Positions 25,873 through 33,132 of a stretch of DNA of 64,000 bases are shown piece after piece. The stretch's first letter is position 1. Each line of letters opens with the position of its first letter. A program made the position numbers and the translations under genes. Location of the stretch: positions 1 through 64,000 of the forward strand of contig JBPOJF010000004.1 in the NCBI GenBank assembly GCA_052033915.1, written 5' to 3'. The notes below the pieces were generated by a model, which saw only the letters and a program-made list of their open reading frames with translations, was not told where the DNA came from and searched no databases. Source of the stretch: CALMZY01 sp052033915 (GTDB lineage Bacteria; Verrucomicrobiota; Kiritimatiellia; CAIQIC01; JAGNIJ01).

Positions 25873-27189
25873 ATGAAACACGGTGAAGCGTACACGGTTC
25901 TTGCCGTTGACGACGAGGAGGCGGTGCTGAAGTTGCTGACGCACCAGCTGTCCAACCTGTCGTGCGCCTTCATCCCGACCAGTTCGCCGGCGGAGGCCAT
26001 CCATATCCTCCAGACGCGCGAGATCGCCGTTCTGCTCTGCGACCTCAACATGCCGAATATCGACGGCAACGCCGTGCTTACCACCGCCCGCGAACAGAAT
26101 CCCAATATCGTTCCGATCGTCATTTCGGGCAACACGGACCACCATGCCATCATCCGCGCGATCAACGAGGGCGGTGTCTGGAAGTACCTCGTCAAGCCCT
26201 GGAACGGCGAGGAGGTCATCAGCCTCGTCGAGGAGGCGCTCAACCGGTATGCGGCGTTGTGCCAGCAGCAGGAGCACCTGACGCAGCTCGCGCGCGAGAT
26301 CACCTCCGAGCACTCCATGGGGACGAGACGCCGCGGCGTCAGCGCCGTCCGAAGAGTCTTCCAGAAGATGCGCGCCCGCAGAGGGGAAAAAGAGCCGACG
26401 GGCGAGAAGACGCTGGCCAATCGCTACGAACTCGTCGAAGTGCTGGGCGAGGGCGGAATGGGAACCGTCTATAAGGCGGACGACCTCTTGCTCGGCATGC
26501 CGGTTGCGGTCAAGATGCTCTCGCCGAGCATCAGCCGCGACGAGGCCGCGATTGCCACGCTCAAGGAAGAGGCCCGGATCGCGATGCAGCTCTCGCACCG
26601 CCATATCGTGCGCATCCACAACCTCCAGAAGGCCTCGACCGGATACTTCCTCGTCATGGAGTACGTGGACGGCCTGACGTTCCGCGAGGTTCTGAAACGC
26701 TACGAACGCCTGCCTCTCGACACCGTGCTGCAGGTCGTGCGCGTTTGTTCCGACGCCCTTTCCTACGCGCACCGGCATGGGGTTCTGCATCGCGACCTCA
26801 AGCCCGCCAACCTGATGCTGGGCGCGGACGGCGTGCTCAAGATCATCGATTTCGGCGTGGCCTGCCTGGTCGACACGGAGACGCAGAAAGACGATGTTTT
26901 CGGAACGCTCATTTACATGAGTCCGGAGCAGGTCAGCGGCGAGGCGGTGGATTGCCGGACGGACGTTTACTCCCTCGGCATCATCGTGTACGAGCTGCTG
27001 ACGGGCCGTCACCCGTTCCCGCAGACCACGACGGACCCGAACGTCGTCGCGGCGGGGCCGCCTCCGCTGGACGACCTTCCGGCGAACATCCGGGATGCCG
27101 TGGAAAAAGCGGTTTCGGTGCGCCGGACCGCCCGCTGGCCGACGGTCGAGCAGTTTTCCCGCGCGCTGATGGATGCGGCGCGAAAGTAG
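25873..27189 (+). CDS. Receiver domain-Ser/Thr kinase fusion
   Basis: The ATG at 25873 follows GGAGAG at 7 bases. The 438-residue protein starts with a CheY-like receiver (residues 6-125) with the acidic pair near 13-14, phosphoacceptor Asp57 in LLCDLNMP, and the conserved Lys in YLVKPW. After a basic linker (about 150-185), a Hanks kinase follows with GEGGMGTVY, AVKML, HRDLKPAN, DFG and GTLIYMSPEQ. All catalytic residues are present. A histidine-kinase phosphorelay could therefore control a Ser/Thr kinase directly. No histidine kinase is in the window. It is divergent from the FHA gene and shares a 248-base upstream region with it. Confidence 0.9.
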   Translation: MKHGEAYTVLAVDDEEAVLKLLTHQLSNLSCAFIPTSSPAEAIHILQTREIAVLLCDLNMPNIDGNAVLTTAREQNPNIVPIVISGNTDHHAIIRAINEGGVWKYLVKPWNGEEVISLVEEALNRYAALCQQQEHLTQLAREITSEHSMGTRRRGVSAVRRVFQKMRARRGEKEPTGEKTLANRYELVEVLGEGGMGTVYKADDLLLGMPVAVKMLSPSISRDEAAIATLKEEARIAMQLSHRHIVRIHNLQKASTGYFLVMEYVDGLTFREVLKRYERLPLDTVLQVVRVCSDALSYAHRHGVLHRDLKPANLMLGADGVLKIIDFGVACLVDTETQKDDVFGTLIYMSPEQVSGEAVDCRTDVYSLGIIVYELLTGRHPFPQTTTDPNVVAAGPPPLDDLPANIRDAVEKAVSVRRTARWPTVEQFSRALMDAARK

Positions 27190-27251
27190 GCGTTCTGTCC
27201 GACGGCTTGTCCTCTTGATCCGAAGGCCGTCTTCGGGCATGGTTCCCCATT

Positions 27252-28364
27252 ATGACTCAGAGCGCCTGCTGGGTGGATTTCAACATCCTGGAGCGGTTTG
27301 TGGCCGATGTGTTCAAGGGCATCGGCGTTCCGGACGCGGATGCGCGCGTCTGCGCGGATGTGCTGATCACCGCGGACAAGCGCGGCATCGACTCCCACGG
27401 CATCAGCCGCCTGAAACCCATCTACTACGACCGGATCGTGAAGGACCGGATCCAGCAGCCCGTCACCAAAGTCGAGATCGTCCGCGACAACATGGCCACG
27501 GCGGTTGTCGACGGCCACAACGGCATGGGCATGGTGATCTCGAAGCGGTGCATGGAGATCGCGATCGAAAAGGCGCGGATGTACGGCCTCGGCATGGTCG
27601 TCGCGCGAAACTCCACACACTACGGCATCGCCGCGTACTACCCGATGATGGCCTGCGCCGCCGGCATGATCGGCCTGACCGGCACCAACGCGCGGCCGTC
27701 CATCGCGCCGACCTTCGGCGTCGAGAACATGCTCGGCACCAATCCGCTGGTGTTCGGGATGCCGACCGACGAGGATTTTGTGTTCACGAACGACTACGCC
27801 GCCTCGATCACCCAGCGCGGGAAGATCGAGCTGTACGCCCGCGAGGGCAAGCCGTGCCCGCCGGGCTGGGTCATCGACAACGAGGGGAACACGAAGACCG
27901 ACGCGAAGCAGATTCTGAAGGACCTTGTCGACGGCACGGCCGCGCTGACGCCGCTCGGCGGCATTGGGGAGGAGACGGCGGGGTACAAGGGCTACGGCTA
28001 CGCAACCGTCGTTGAAATTCTTTCCGCCGCGCTTCAGCAGGGCGCGTTCATGAAACAGCTCCTCGGGATCGAAGACGGAAAGAAAGTCCCGTACCGGCTC
28101 GGCCATTTCTTCATGGCCATCCACATCTCGTCGTTCACGGAGCTTGCCGCCTTCAAGAAGACGACCGGCGACATCCTGCGCGAGCTTCGCGCGTCCCGGA
28201 AAGCGCCCGGCCGGACGCGGATTTACACCTGCGGCGAGAAAGAGTACCTCGCGTGGTTGGAGCGGAAGGATAAAGGCGTCCCCGTCCATCCGTCCCTCCA
28301 GAAAGAACTGGTCGCCATGCGCGACGAACTCGGGCTGAAGCAGTACCGGTTCCCGTGGGAGTGA
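27252..28364 (+). CDS. Malate/L-lactate dehydrogenase family oxidoreductase (Ldh_2)
   Basis: The 370-residue protein belongs to the MDH/LDH/ureidoglycolate dehydrogenase family, which differs from classical Rossmann LDHs. Visible signatures are DSHGISRL near residue 48, the catalytic-histidine block NSTHYGIAAYY, GTNPLVFGMP, and GYKGYGYATVVEIL. Enzymes of this family reduce or oxidise 2-hydroxy acids with NAD(P). The substrate cannot be told from sequence. No Shine-Dalgarno is present. A weak TTGATC-17-CATGGT lies 8 bases before the ATG, so it may be another near-leaderless gene. Confidence 0.87.
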   Translation: MTQSACWVDFNILERFVADVFKGIGVPDADARVCADVLITADKRGIDSHGISRLKPIYYDRIVKDRIQQPVTKVEIVRDNMATAVVDGHNGMGMVISKRCMEIAIEKARMYGLGMVVARNSTHYGIAAYYPMMACAAGMIGLTGTNARPSIAPTFGVENMLGTNPLVFGMPTDEDFVFTNDYAASITQRGKIELYAREGKPCPPGWVIDNEGNTKTDAKQILKDLVDGTAALTPLGGIGEETAGYKGYGYATVVEILSAALQQGAFMKQLLGIEDGKKVPYRLGHFFMAIHISSFTELAAFKKTTGDILRELRASRKAPGRTRIYTCGEKEYLAWLERKDKGVPVHPSLQKELVAMRDELGLKQYRFPWE

Positions 28365-28425
28365 TATGAATATGGACGCGATTTTGAAATCGCGTCGATC
28401 GGGAAAATCGACTGGAGATTCATGT

Positions 28426-29370
28426 GTGAAACGCTGTTTGCTGATCGTGTCCGCAACCCTTTCGGCAATCGCCGTCTTTGCGAAGAGCCCGGACGCGCTT
28501 CTGGTAAGGCTTTCTAAGCCAACGACTTATGTTAACGACTACGCGGGCATTTTCTCTGCCACGAACAAGGCTTTGCTGGAGAGCTACCTTCAGCAAGTCC
28601 AGACCCGGACGACGGTTGAGATCGCGGTTGTCGCGCTGAAGTCGCTCGACGGCGGCGAGATCAGCGACTTTGCGAACCGTCTTTTCGAGAAGTGGGGCAT
28701 CGGCAAGAAGGGCAAGGACAACGGGGTCCTGCTGCTCGCCGCGATCGAGGACCGCAGGGTGCGGATCGAGGTTGGTTACGGGCTCGAAGACGTGCTCACG
28801 GACGCGAAGTCGGGGCGGATCCTGGACATGCACGTGATTCCGTATTTCAAGAGCGGCGATTACGCGGCCGGGTTGGGCCAGGGCGCGCGCGCGATTGCCG
28901 CGGTGGTGGTGGGTGAGGCGGAACCGGCCCCGGCGCCGGGCGCGAAGGAATTCATGCCGACTGTCTTTCTATTCCTGATCTTTGGCGTTATTGTCCTCCT
29001 GGTCGTGATGGCCGTGAAAAAGGGATCGGCGACCACGGGCGGATCTTCCGGAGGAGGTGGGTCCCTTGGAGGTGGAGGCTGGAGCAGCGGCGGGGGGCGA
29101 GGCGAAGACGCAGGGCGACAAGGTCGCGGCCGCGAACCAGATCGAGGGCGCGCTCAGCAAGCTGTTGCTTGTCAGCGAGAACTATCCGGAGCTGAAAGCG
29201 AACCGGAATTTCATCGCTCTGCAGGACGAGCTGACCGGCACCGAGAACCGCATCTCCGTCGAGCGCCGGCGTTACAACGAAATCGTGAAGAAGCTCAATG
29301 CGAATATCCGGCGCTTCCCGATGAACATCGTGGCGGGTATGATGGGATTGGAAAAACGCGGTTATTTTGA
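28426..29370 (+). CDS. TPM-domain membrane protein whose C-terminus runs out of frame into a lemA remnant
   Basis: The GTG at 28426 is preceded by TGGAGA and gives a signal peptide (VKRCLLIVSATLSAIAVFA). A TPM domain follows (about residues 25-150: VNDYAGIFS, TTVEIAVVALKSL, GVLLLAAIEDRRVRIEVGYGLE), then a membrane helix (about 185-205) and a Gly-rich tail. In normal TPM proteins the Gly-rich tail ends the protein. Here the frame continues for about 85 Arg-rich residues that are an out-of-frame reading of LemA-coding DNA. That points to loss of the TPM 3' end. The functional part is probably 28426 to about 29100. Confidence 0.75.
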   Translation: MKRCLLIVSATLSAIAVFAKSPDALLVRLSKPTTYVNDYAGIFSATNKALLESYLQQVQTRTTVEIAVVALKSLDGGEISDFANRLFEKWGIGKKGKDNGVLLLAAIEDRRVRIEVGYGLEDVLTDAKSGRILDMHVIPYFKSGDYAAGLGQGARAIAAVVVGEAEPAPAPGAKEFMPTVFLFLIFGVIVLLVVMAVKKGSATTGGSSGGGGSLGGGGWSSGGGRGEDAGRQGRGREPDRGRAQQAVACQRELSGAESEPEFHRSAGRADRHREPHLRRAPALQRNREEAQCEYPALPDEHRGGYDGIGKTRLF

Positions 29371-29413
29371 GGCGGAACCGGGCGCCGCGTCGGCGCCGAA
29401 AGTGGAATTTTAA
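29057..29413 (+). pseudogene. lemA: Truncated lemA, C-terminal part only
   Basis: This frame encodes a clear LemA C-terminal half: ANQIEGALSKLLLVSENYPELKAN, FIALQDELTGTENRI, YNEIVKKLNANIRRFPMNIVAGMMG and the terminal PKVEF. The LemA membrane helix and first coiled helix are absent; in their place is the Gly-rich DNA of the TPM gene in another frame. A GTG at 29057 directly follows a GGAGGAG, so a short product could still be made. The simplest reading is an internal deletion joining neighbouring TPM and lemA genes, or an assembly collapse across two low-complexity tracts. Confidence 0.7.
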
Positions 29414-29428
29414 AAAAGGTACAGTTTC

Positions 29429-30451
29429 ATGGCGATGACGATTCTGCAGAAGATACGCAACAAGGCCCGCTCGCTCGGGCGCAAGATTTGCCTGACGGAG
29501 AGCGACGACGTCCGCAACTTGAAGGCGGCGGCCCAACTCCTCGAAACGGGCTGCGCGAAGCCCGTCCTCGTCGGCAGCCGGGCCGCGATTGAGAAACTTG
29601 CGGCCGATCATCAGGTCAGTCTCCGCGGAGTGGAGATTGCGGACGTCGAAACGCATCCGCGGCTGAACGAGTATATCGCGATGCTGGTTGAGCTGCGAAA
29701 GTCCAAGGGCATGACCGAGGCCGAAGCGGCCGCGTGGATCAAAGACACGTGCGTGTTCTCGGCGGCGATGGTCTGCGCGGGCGACGCGCACGGCTATGTT
29801 TCCGGCGGCGGAAACCCGAACGGCTACAACCACAACACCGGCCAGAAGACCAGGCCCGCGCTCCAGCTCTTCAGGACAAAAGCCGGTATCAAGACCGCGT
29901 CGGCCTATTTTATCATGCAGATGCCGGACCCGAAGTGGGGGTGGAACGGCGCGCTGTTTTATGCCGACTGCGGGCTCGTGATCAACCCGAGCGCCGACCA
30001 GCTTGCCGAGATCGCCGTGACGACGGCCGCCACGTACCGCGAGTTGACCGGCGACGAGCCGATCGTCGGCATGATCAGTTGTTCGACGAAGGGTTCGGCG
30101 AAGGATCCGATTGTGGACAAGGTCATCGAGGCGACGAAAAAGGCGCAGGCGATGGCGCCCGATCTCCAGCTCGACGGCGAGTTCCAGTTTGACGCGGCGA
30201 TGATCCCCGAGATCGGCGCGAGGAAAGCACCGGGCTCGAAGGTCGCCGGCCGCTGTAACGTGCTCATCTTCCCGGATCTGAACTGCGGAAACACGATGTA
30301 CAAGGCCACGGAGCGGCTTGCCGGCGCGACGGCAATCGGCCCGCTCGTACAGGGTCTGCGCCGGCCCTTCAACGACGTCTCGCGCGGCTGTTCCGCGGGC
30401 GACATCGTGGACTGCGCCTGTGTCGCCGCGATCACGGAATGGGCGGATTGA
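29429..30451 (+). CDS. pta: Phosphate acetyltransferase
   Basis: The 340-residue protein is a full-length short-form Pta (PTA_PTB family), interconverting acetyl-CoA and acetyl phosphate. It has the family blocks KICLTESDDVRNLKAA, the CAGDAHGYVSGG loop and SCSTKGSAKDPIVDKVIEATKKA, which holds the catalytic Ser region, and ends with the VQGLRRPFNDVSRG motif. The segment after VSGG carries an unusual GNPNGYNHNTGQK stretch where most Pta proteins have a short His-Thr-Thr-Ala-Asp motif. No ackA is in the window. The start at 29429 follows the lemA remnant by 15 bases. Confidence 0.88.
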   Translation: MAMTILQKIRNKARSLGRKICLTESDDVRNLKAAAQLLETGCAKPVLVGSRAAIEKLAADHQVSLRGVEIADVETHPRLNEYIAMLVELRKSKGMTEAEAAAWIKDTCVFSAAMVCAGDAHGYVSGGGNPNGYNHNTGQKTRPALQLFRTKAGIKTASAYFIMQMPDPKWGWNGALFYADCGLVINPSADQLAEIAVTTAATYRELTGDEPIVGMISCSTKGSAKDPIVDKVIEATKKAQAMAPDLQLDGEFQFDAAMIPEIGARKAPGSKVAGRCNVLIFPDLNCGNTMYKATERLAGATAIGPLVQGLRRPFNDVSRGCSAGDIVDCACVAAITEWAD

Positions 30452-30567
30452 TCCGTAGGCCGGCTGCGCGAGAGTGCGGTCCATCAGGGCGTTTGAAGCT
30501 GGCTACGCTCCCTCTGGCTATGCCCTGGGCACCGGAACGGCGGTATTCGATCCGGCTCCCTATCGCG

Positions 30568-31077
30568 TCACCACTGTTCGCGGTGCAGTATCTGCTCCAA
30601 AGTCTTTCGCTTTTTCGGCAGGGGCGGCGCGGCGGGCTTGCCCAGCGGTGTCATGGCCAGCGGCTCGATCTCCTCCGGCAGATCGAGAATCTTCCGTATC
30701 TTTTCCGGATCAAACGCGCCGATCCAGCAGGTGCCCAGTCCGAGGTCCGCGGCGCAGAGCGTCATGTGATCCATGGCGATCGCGCCGTCAACCGCCGCAT
30801 AGTTTTTGCCGTCCCGGCGCGTCCAGGCTTTGTGCGGCTCCACGCAGACCACGATGATCACCGGCGCTTTCCAGAGCCAGTCCTTGGCGTAGGCCTCCTT
30901 GAGGGCCTCTTTCCGGGCCGGGTCGCGGATCACGATGAAATGACAGGGTTGCTGGTTGGCGGCGGAAGGGGCGATCCGGCCCGCCTCGAGCACCTCGAGG
31001 AGGCTCGTTTCGTCGATCTCCGCCGCTTCATAACCGCGCACGCTGTACCGCTTGTTCGCCAAGTCCAGGAAACGCAT
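30568..31077 (-). CDS. Nitroreductase family protein
   Basis: The start at 31077 has GAGAGG 7 bases upstream and gives 169 residues. The FMN-binding signatures of the family are visible: RYSVRGYEAAEI near the N-terminus, AGRIAPSAANQQPCHFIV, and MDHMTLCAADLGLGTCWIGAF. Members reduce nitro compounds, quinones or flavins with NAD(P)H, usually as dimers. The substrate is unknown. It converges with pta, with 116 non-coding bases between them that contain a 6-bp CAGGGC/GCCCTG stem. Confidence 0.85.
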   Translation of the reverse strand: MRFLDLANKRYSVRGYEAAEIDETSLLEVLEAGRIAPSAANQQPCHFIVIRDPARKEALKEAYAKDWLWKAPVIIVVCVEPHKAWTRRDGKNYAAVDGAIAMDHMTLCAADLGLGTCWIGAFDPEKIRKILDLPEEIEPLAMTPLGKPAAPPLPKKRKTLEQILHREQW

Positions 31078-31222
31078 AACCATCCTCTCTTTCGTCTTCA
31101 CGAATATACATGACCGCCGGCCTCTTTGCCAGCGGTCATCCTCTTTCTTCTTGTCTCAAAGGCTGTTTTGCCGTACCTCCCTTTCCGGATGGTTTCGGGA
31201 CGCGGGAACAGGAGGATGCATT

Positions 31223-31615
31223 TTGAAAAAGATTCTTTCCGTTGATGACGACCCGAATATCCTTCACGCCTACGAGGTGGCCGTCGGGCAGAAGGGCTAC
31301 GAGATTCTGACCACGACCGACCCCACCGCGGTCGAGGGATTGCTGCGCGACAACGACGTGGACCTGATCATGCTGGATATCCACATGCCGCAGAAAAGCG
31401 GCCTGGACATTTTCCGCGAGTTGAAGAAGACCCATCCGAAGCTCAAGGTTCTTTTCATCACTGCCTATCCCAAGACCTTTACCGTGAGCAACGACGATAT
31501 TTACAAGATGTGGACGCAGAACTTCGCGGATGGCGAAACGGATATCATGTACAAGCCGTTTGTGCTGAGCGTCCTTTACGAGAAGATCGAAGGATTGATC
31601 GGCCCGCCGTCGTAG
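31223..31615 (+). CDS. Single-domain response regulator (first of tandem pair)
   Basis: A TTG start at 31223 is supported by AGGAGG 7 bases upstream. The 130-residue protein is a stand-alone receiver with VDDD at 7-10, phosphoacceptor Asp52 in MLDIHMP, a Thr in FITAYPK and the Lys of YKPF. Between the Thr and Lys strands it carries an extra segment of about 12 residues (KMWTQNFADGETDI region) compared with CheY. No output domain is present, so it probably relays to a partner. It is a close copy of the next gene. Confidence 0.88.
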   Translation: MKKILSVDDDPNILHAYEVAVGQKGYEILTTTDPTAVEGLLRDNDVDLIMLDIHMPQKSGLDIFRELKKTHPKLKVLFITAYPKTFTVSNDDIYKMWTQNFADGETDIMYKPFVLSVLYEKIEGLIGPPS

Positions 31616-31727
31616 ACCGCCCCTGCGGCGGGCCGCGCAGGCATTGACAGGCGCGCGGTTCTGCCGTATCAAGACGCTGAAGGCTTAAAGGGGATCGCCG
31701 GGAAATTCCGCAAAAGGAGGCCGCGCC

Positions 31728-32120
31728 TTGAGAAAGATACTTTCCGTTGATGACGACCCACAGATCCTGCAGGCCTTCGAGGCGGCCGTTCGGCAAAAAG
31801 GATACGAAATCCTGACGACGACCGATCCCCTGGAAGTCGGGAAAATCCTGAGCGAGAACGAAATCGATCTGATCATGCTGGATGTCCGCATGCCCCAGAA
31901 AAGCGGCATCGACGTGTTCCGCGAGTTGAAGAAGACCCACCCGAAGCTCAAGGTGCTTTTCATCACGGCGTACCCGAAGTCGTTTTCGGTGCGCGACGAG
32001 GAGATGCTGAAGATGTGGCAGCGCGATTTCGCGGACGGCGAGACGGACATCATGTACAAGCCGTTTGTGCTCGATGTTCTCTATCAGAAAATCGAAGGAT
32101 TGATCGGCCCGGCATCATGA
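31728..32120 (+). CDS. Single-domain response regulator (second of tandem pair)
   Basis: The gene uses a TTG start at 31728 with AAGGAGG 7 bases upstream, like its neighbour. By eye roughly three quarters of its 130 residues match the upstream copy, including the unusual insert before the YKPF lysine. Asp52 in MLDVRMP is the expected phosphorylation site. Its stop codon overlaps the start of the next gene as ATGA, so the pair is translationally coupled and likely functions together. Confidence 0.88.
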   Translation: MRKILSVDDDPQILQAFEAAVRQKGYEILTTTDPLEVGKILSENEIDLIMLDVRMPQKSGIDVFRELKKTHPKLKVLFITAYPKSFSVRDEEMLKMWQRDFADGETDIMYKPFVLDVLYQKIEGLIGPAS

Positions 32121-32503
32121 GCAATCCGCAACTCGAGCGAATGGAGATCTTCCGGCAGGTCCGCGTTGTGCTGGTCCGGCATATGATCGACATTGGCCGG
32201 TTGTCCATTCAGATCTCGATGAGCCGGGTGAATTTGCATGGGTCCCTCTGCCGCCTGCCGGGGGTCAGCACGGAACTCACGCCCGCCATGATCCGCGCGA
32301 TATTCAGCGAGTTGAACATGATCAAGGCCGTGAAACGGGTGGACGCCGAATTCGACAACTGGAAGCAGTTGGATTCGATGGGGACCGCCTGGGCGCGGGT
32401 TGAGGCGAAGAAGTTGATCGAGACGCCGCCGTCGGGCGCGGGAGCGGAGGGCGAGGCGATCGATGTCAGCGATGCGGATGGTTCCGATCAGCCGCCGAAG
32501 TAG
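32117..32503 (+). CDS. Small protein coupled to a response regulator, possibly BON-like
   Basis: The ATG at 32117 overlaps the preceding stop. The 128-residue product has an alpha-helical N-terminus, a middle segment (GRLSIQISMSRVNLHGSLCRLPGV...IFSELNMIKAVKRVDAEFD) that resembles the beta-alpha-beta layout of a BON domain, and an acidic, low-complexity C-terminus. It has no signal peptide. I cannot assign a function. Coupling suggests it is a partner or output of the tandem regulators. Confidence 0.65.
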   Translation: MSNPQLERMEIFRQVRVVLVRHMIDIGRLSIQISMSRVNLHGSLCRLPGVSTELTPAMIRAIFSELNMIKAVKRVDAEFDNWKQLDSMGTAWARVEAKKLIETPPSGAGAEGEAIDVSDADGSDQPPK

Positions 32504-32514
32504 GTTTCACCCGG

Positions 32515-32907
32515 TCAGGAATCTGTGTCGGCGAGCAGGCCCCCGAGGGTTTCGGAAAGCTGTTTGCGGACGTACGGCTTCTGAAGAAACGCGATGTCGG
32601 GGTCGTTAGCCAGATGGCCGAGGGTCTCGTCCGGTCCGTAGCCCGAGACGAACAGGACCTTCATGCGCGGATCGATTCCGCGTACGGCCTCGACGAAATC
32701 CTTGCCGGTCATGTTGGGCATGACCATGTCGGTCATGATCAAGTCGATCTGCGCGGTGTTATCACGGAAAAGCGCAAGCGCCGTATGGCCGTCGGCCGCG
32801 CTGAGCACGTTGTAGTTCAGGCTCTTGAGAATGCGGACGGTGAAATCACGGACGGAATCGTCATCGTCGACGACCAGCAATGTCTTTGAAGGCGCGGCGT
32901 TTTCCAT
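32515..32907 (-). CDS. Single-domain response regulator
   Basis: This 130-residue receiver has VDDDDS at 13-18, phosphoacceptor Asp60 in MTDMVMPNMTG, the Ser of VLFVSGYG and the Lys of LQKPY. This variant (VSGYG, MPxMxG) resembles the receiver domains at the ends of hybrid sensor kinases. There is no output domain. It converges with the BON-like gene 11 bases away and has its own leaderless promoter. Confidence 0.88.
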   Translation of the reverse strand: MENAAPSKTLLVVDDDDSVRDFTVRILKSLNYNVLSAADGHTALALFRDNTAQIDLIMTDMVMPNMTGKDFVEAVRGIDPRMKVLFVSGYGPDETLGHLANDPDIAFLQKPYVRKQLSETLGGLLADTDS

Positions 32908-32914
32908 ACGACGA

Positions 32915-32943
32915 ATGATAAAGGGGCGCTTGCGGATTGTAAA
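32915..32943 (-). promoter_or_regulatory. Leaderless promoter of the response regulator
   Basis: On the minus strand: TTTACA, a 17-base spacer and TATCAT, then 7 bases to the ATG at 32907. No Shine-Dalgarno is present. Confidence 0.6.
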
Positions 32944-33072
32944 GAATTGTGCGGGCGTCGCGCGCGGATCGGTCCTCGTTCAGACGGACGACTCGATCCA
33001 TGACCCGCCGAACCAGGGGCGCGAAGATCGGAGCCTCGACCGGATGCCCGGGAGAATTCGCCGGTGCCCCTG

Positions 33073-33110
33073 GAAAAAGCAAACGCCCGGCGCGATCGCG
33101 TGCCGGGCGT
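33073..33110 (-). terminator. Intrinsic terminator after the symporter gene
   Basis: A perfect 9-bp stem ACGCCCGGC/GCCGGGCGT with a 10-base loop lies about 23 bases past the symporter stop. On the minus strand it is followed by TTGCTTTTT. Confidence 0.8.
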
Positions 33111-33132
33111 GCCTGCCGAAACCGTTACGCCT

